Shown here: positions 7,079 to 8,280 of the stretch, piece by piece
How the letters are laid out: every line of letters begins with the position of its first letter
Numbering within the stretch: position 1 is the first letter of the stretch
Assembly (NCBI RefSeq): GCF_004138495.1
Contig: NZ_ML142853.1
Coordinates: forward strand, 482,592-490,871
Reading direction: 5' to 3'
DNA: 8,280 bases
Source of the DNA: Phytoactinopolyspora endophytica
GTDB taxonomy: Bacteria > Actinomycetota > Actinomycetes > Jiangellales > Jiangellaceae
Position numbers and translations under genes: made by a program
The notes under the pieces: model-generated
The model's database searches: none
Told to the model about the DNA's origin: nothing
The model's input: the letters and a program-made list of their open reading frames with translations, nothing else

Positions 7079-7102
7079 ATGGCGGGTGCGAACACCAGGT
7101 GA
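7079..7102 (+). other. Possible seven-codon leader reading frame overlapping the phosphatase start
   Basis: ATG at 7079 opens a frame of seven codons (MAGANTR). Its TGA stop (7100-7102) overlaps the GTG start of the next gene (7099-7101) in the form GTGA. This arrangement permits translational coupling and would help explain how a GTG without a good ribosome binding site is used. No clear ribosome binding site precedes the ATG either, so chance is quite possible. Confidence 0.2.
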
Positions 7103-7854
7103 GCGAACAGACGAGCGGGCCGTGGGCGGTCGACGAGACAGCGCGTGACGAGTATCGAGTAGCGCGGTTGATCCTGGTCAGACATGGAGAGTCGTTCTGG
7201 AACGCGGAAGGCCGGATACAGGGGCAAGGCGGTACCGGCCTCTCCGCACGGGGTGAGGCACAGGCCGCCGAGGTCGCGAATCACCTGATCGCCACCTATC
7301 CCGACCCGCACGTGGTGTTCAGCAGCGACCAGGAACGGGTCGTACAGACCTCCGAACCGTATCTGTCCCGGACCGGCGGCTCCGCCGAGCTCGACAAGCG
7401 GCTCCGGGAGATCGACACCGGCGATTGGACCGGGCTGCTGACCACCGAGGCCGCTGAACGCTTCCCGGACCAGATCGCCGCCGTTCGCCGGGGCGAGGAC
7501 ATCGCGCGCGGAGGCGGCGAGACCTTCGCGGACATGCGTACGCGGGTCGGCGAGACGCTGCGGGACATCGCGAGCTCCGCCGGGAAATACGTCCCCGTCC
7601 GGGAGACGATGACGGCGATCGTCTTCACCCACGGCGGACCGATCCGCGTCGCCGTCGCCGAGGCGCTCGGGTTGCCGCCGAACGGCCATCGCCTGCTCGA
7701 CTCTCCGCACAACTGCTCAGTGACGGTGCTCAGCGCCGAGGTCAGCAGCGACGGTTCGGTCGGCGTCTTCCGGCTGGCCGGCTACAACGGCATCGGGTAC
7801 GGCCGCACACCGTCGGCCGAGACCAGCTACGACGCCCTCGGTGAACGGCGATGA
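7099..7854 (+). CDS. Histidine phosphatase superfamily protein (phosphoglycerate-mutase-like)
   Basis: A 251-residue cytoplasmic phosphohydrolase of the branch 1 histidine phosphatase fold. The phospho-accepting His29 is in LILVRHGESFWN (24-35). The phosphate pocket is completed by Arg28, Arg80 in SSDQERVVQTSEP, and His178 in VFTHGGP. Glu104 in LREIDTGDWTGL is the likely acid. All key residues are present, so the enzyme should be active. The family includes cofactor-dependent mutases, GpmB-like phosphatases and CobC-type alpha-ribazole phosphatases, and the real substrate cannot be told from sequence. The GTG start is chosen because it lies a sensible distance before the RHG motif and no in-frame ATG or GTG was found just upstream; its ribosome binding site is poor (GGCGGG, twelve bases away). 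It follows the beta-galactosidase by 182 bases with no operator copy in between, so it is probably not part of that regulon. The last 25 residues or so look disordered. Confidence 0.9.
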   Translation: MSEQTSGPWAVDETARDEYRVARLILVRHGESFWNAEGRIQGQGGTGLSARGEAQAAEVANHLIATYPDPHVVFSSDQERVVQTSEPYLSRTGGSAELDKRLREIDTGDWTGLLTTEAAERFPDQIAAVRRGEDIARGGGETFADMRTRVGETLRDIASSAGKYVPVRETMTAIVFTHGGPIRVAVAEALGLPPNGHRLLDSPHNCSVTVLSAEVSSDGSVGVFRLAGYNGIGYGRTPSAETSYDALGERR

Positions 7855-7878
7855 GTCAAAGCCACGCTCGTGCCGACG

Positions 7879-7916
7879 ACGGGCGGTATAGCGTCGGCTG
7901 ACGCTATACCGCCCGT
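7879..7916. terminator. Convergent bidirectional terminator, perfect 17-bp stem
   Basis: ACGGGCGGTATAGCGTC (7879-7895) pairs without mismatch with GACGCTATACCGCCCGT (7900-7916) around the loop GGCT. It lies between the stop of the phosphatase (7854) and the stop of the MFS gene (7925, minus strand), so the same stem serves both transcripts. Neither side has a T-run, as in the U-tract-free terminators often seen in actinomycetes. Confidence 0.85.
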
Positions 7917-7924
7917 TCGATGGT

Positions 7925-8280
7925 TCACCTGTCGGCGGCCACCGTGGCCGGCTCCAGAAAGTCGGCGCCGCCCCGTCGGGCTTGCTCTCTGCGGTCGAGT
8001 GCGGCGGAGAGGAGCGCCAGCAGCAAGGCTGAGGCCGCCATCGCCGCGCCGACGAGGGCTGGTGACGTCCAGCCAAGGTCTCCTGCCAGGACCAGCCCGC
8101 CGAGCCACGCGGCCAGAGCGTTGCCTAGGTTGAACGCACCGATGTTCATCGCCGACGCCAGCGTGGGTGCGTCGGCGGCACGGTCGAGCACGCGCTTCTG
8201 CAGGGGCGGAACAGTGGCGAAGCCGAACGCACCGATCAGCGCGATCATGAACGGCGCGGCGATCTTGTGCTCGGCGCCCA
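7925..8280 (-). CDS. MFS transporter, C-terminal part (DHA1 sugar-efflux/multidrug type), cut by the window end
   Basis: The last 117 or so residues of a major facilitator protein, reading from beyond position 8280 to TGA at 7925-7927. The frame is open to the edge, and the residues before the first internal Met (EHKIAAPF) continue the protein, so that Met is not the start. Three hydrophobic segments can be seen: one around IALIGAFGFATVPPLQ, one around MNIGAFNLGNALAAWLGG, and the last around VGAAMAASALLLALLSAAL. The NIGAFNLGNALAAWLGG stretch is typical of AraJ/YdhP-like DHA1 exporters. A charged tail (about 25 residues, DRREQARRGG then EPATVAADR) ends it. It converges on the phosphatase gene across the shared terminator and is probably unrelated to the sugar operon. 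The substrate is unknown; drug or sugar efflux are the usual guesses for the family. Confidence 0.85.
   Translation of the reverse strand, partial: GAEHKIAAPFMIALIGAFGFATVPPLQKRVLDRAADAPTLASAMNIGAFNLGNALAAWLGGLVLAGDLGWTSPALVGAAMAASALLLALLSAALDRREQARRGGADFLEPATVAADR

Noticed and set aside
6574..7710. Minus-strand open frame of 378 codons across the end of the beta-galactosidase and the phosphatase
   Set aside because: It is antisense to two recognised genes and shows no domain.

Overview
The window is a stretch of GC-rich chromosome in the style of an actinomycete. Codon third positions are almost all G or C, GTG is used as a start, intergenic gaps are short, and the one clear intrinsic-type terminator has no U-tract. 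The genus cannot be fixed from the sequence. It carries a catabolic gene cluster for a beta-galactoside-type sugar, followed by two genes that look unrelated. No rRNA, tRNA, CRISPR array, insertion sequence or phage gene was seen.

Layout. At 148-1254 (minus) lies a LacI-family repressor. A 243-base divergent intergenic region (1255-1497) follows. It holds a near-perfect 18-bp palindrome centred on CG (1403-1420), a degenerate second copy (1369-1386), an actinomycete-like promoter for the plus-strand operon, and a separate dyad by the repressor leader. The plus-strand operon then reads: ABC sugar permease 1 (1498-2427), ABC sugar permease 2 (2432-3376), a lipoprotein solute-binding protein (3421-4758) and a cytoplasmic GH42 beta-galactosidase (4814-6916). 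Gaps between these genes are 4, 44 and 55 bases. A 182-base gap leads to a histidine-phosphatase-superfamily gene (7099-7854, GTG start). That gene converges on the 3' part of an MFS transporter gene (7925-8280, minus, cut by the window end). A perfect 17-bp stem hairpin (7879-7916) separates the two.

How it works together (inference from families). The lipoprotein captures an oligosaccharide outside the membrane and the two permeases form the channel. An ATPase encoded elsewhere powers uptake, since none is present here. The GH42 enzyme then removes terminal galactose in the cytoplasm. The LacI protein probably represses the operon, and perhaps itself, through the CG-centred operators until a sugar from the pathway releases it. 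The closest known plan is the gan-type galactan or galacto-oligosaccharide cluster, but the exact substrate cannot be read from the sequence.

I found no previously undescribed system. This is a well-known type of sugar-utilisation locus. The parts most worth a second look are the operator architecture, the missing ATPase and the convergent terminator.
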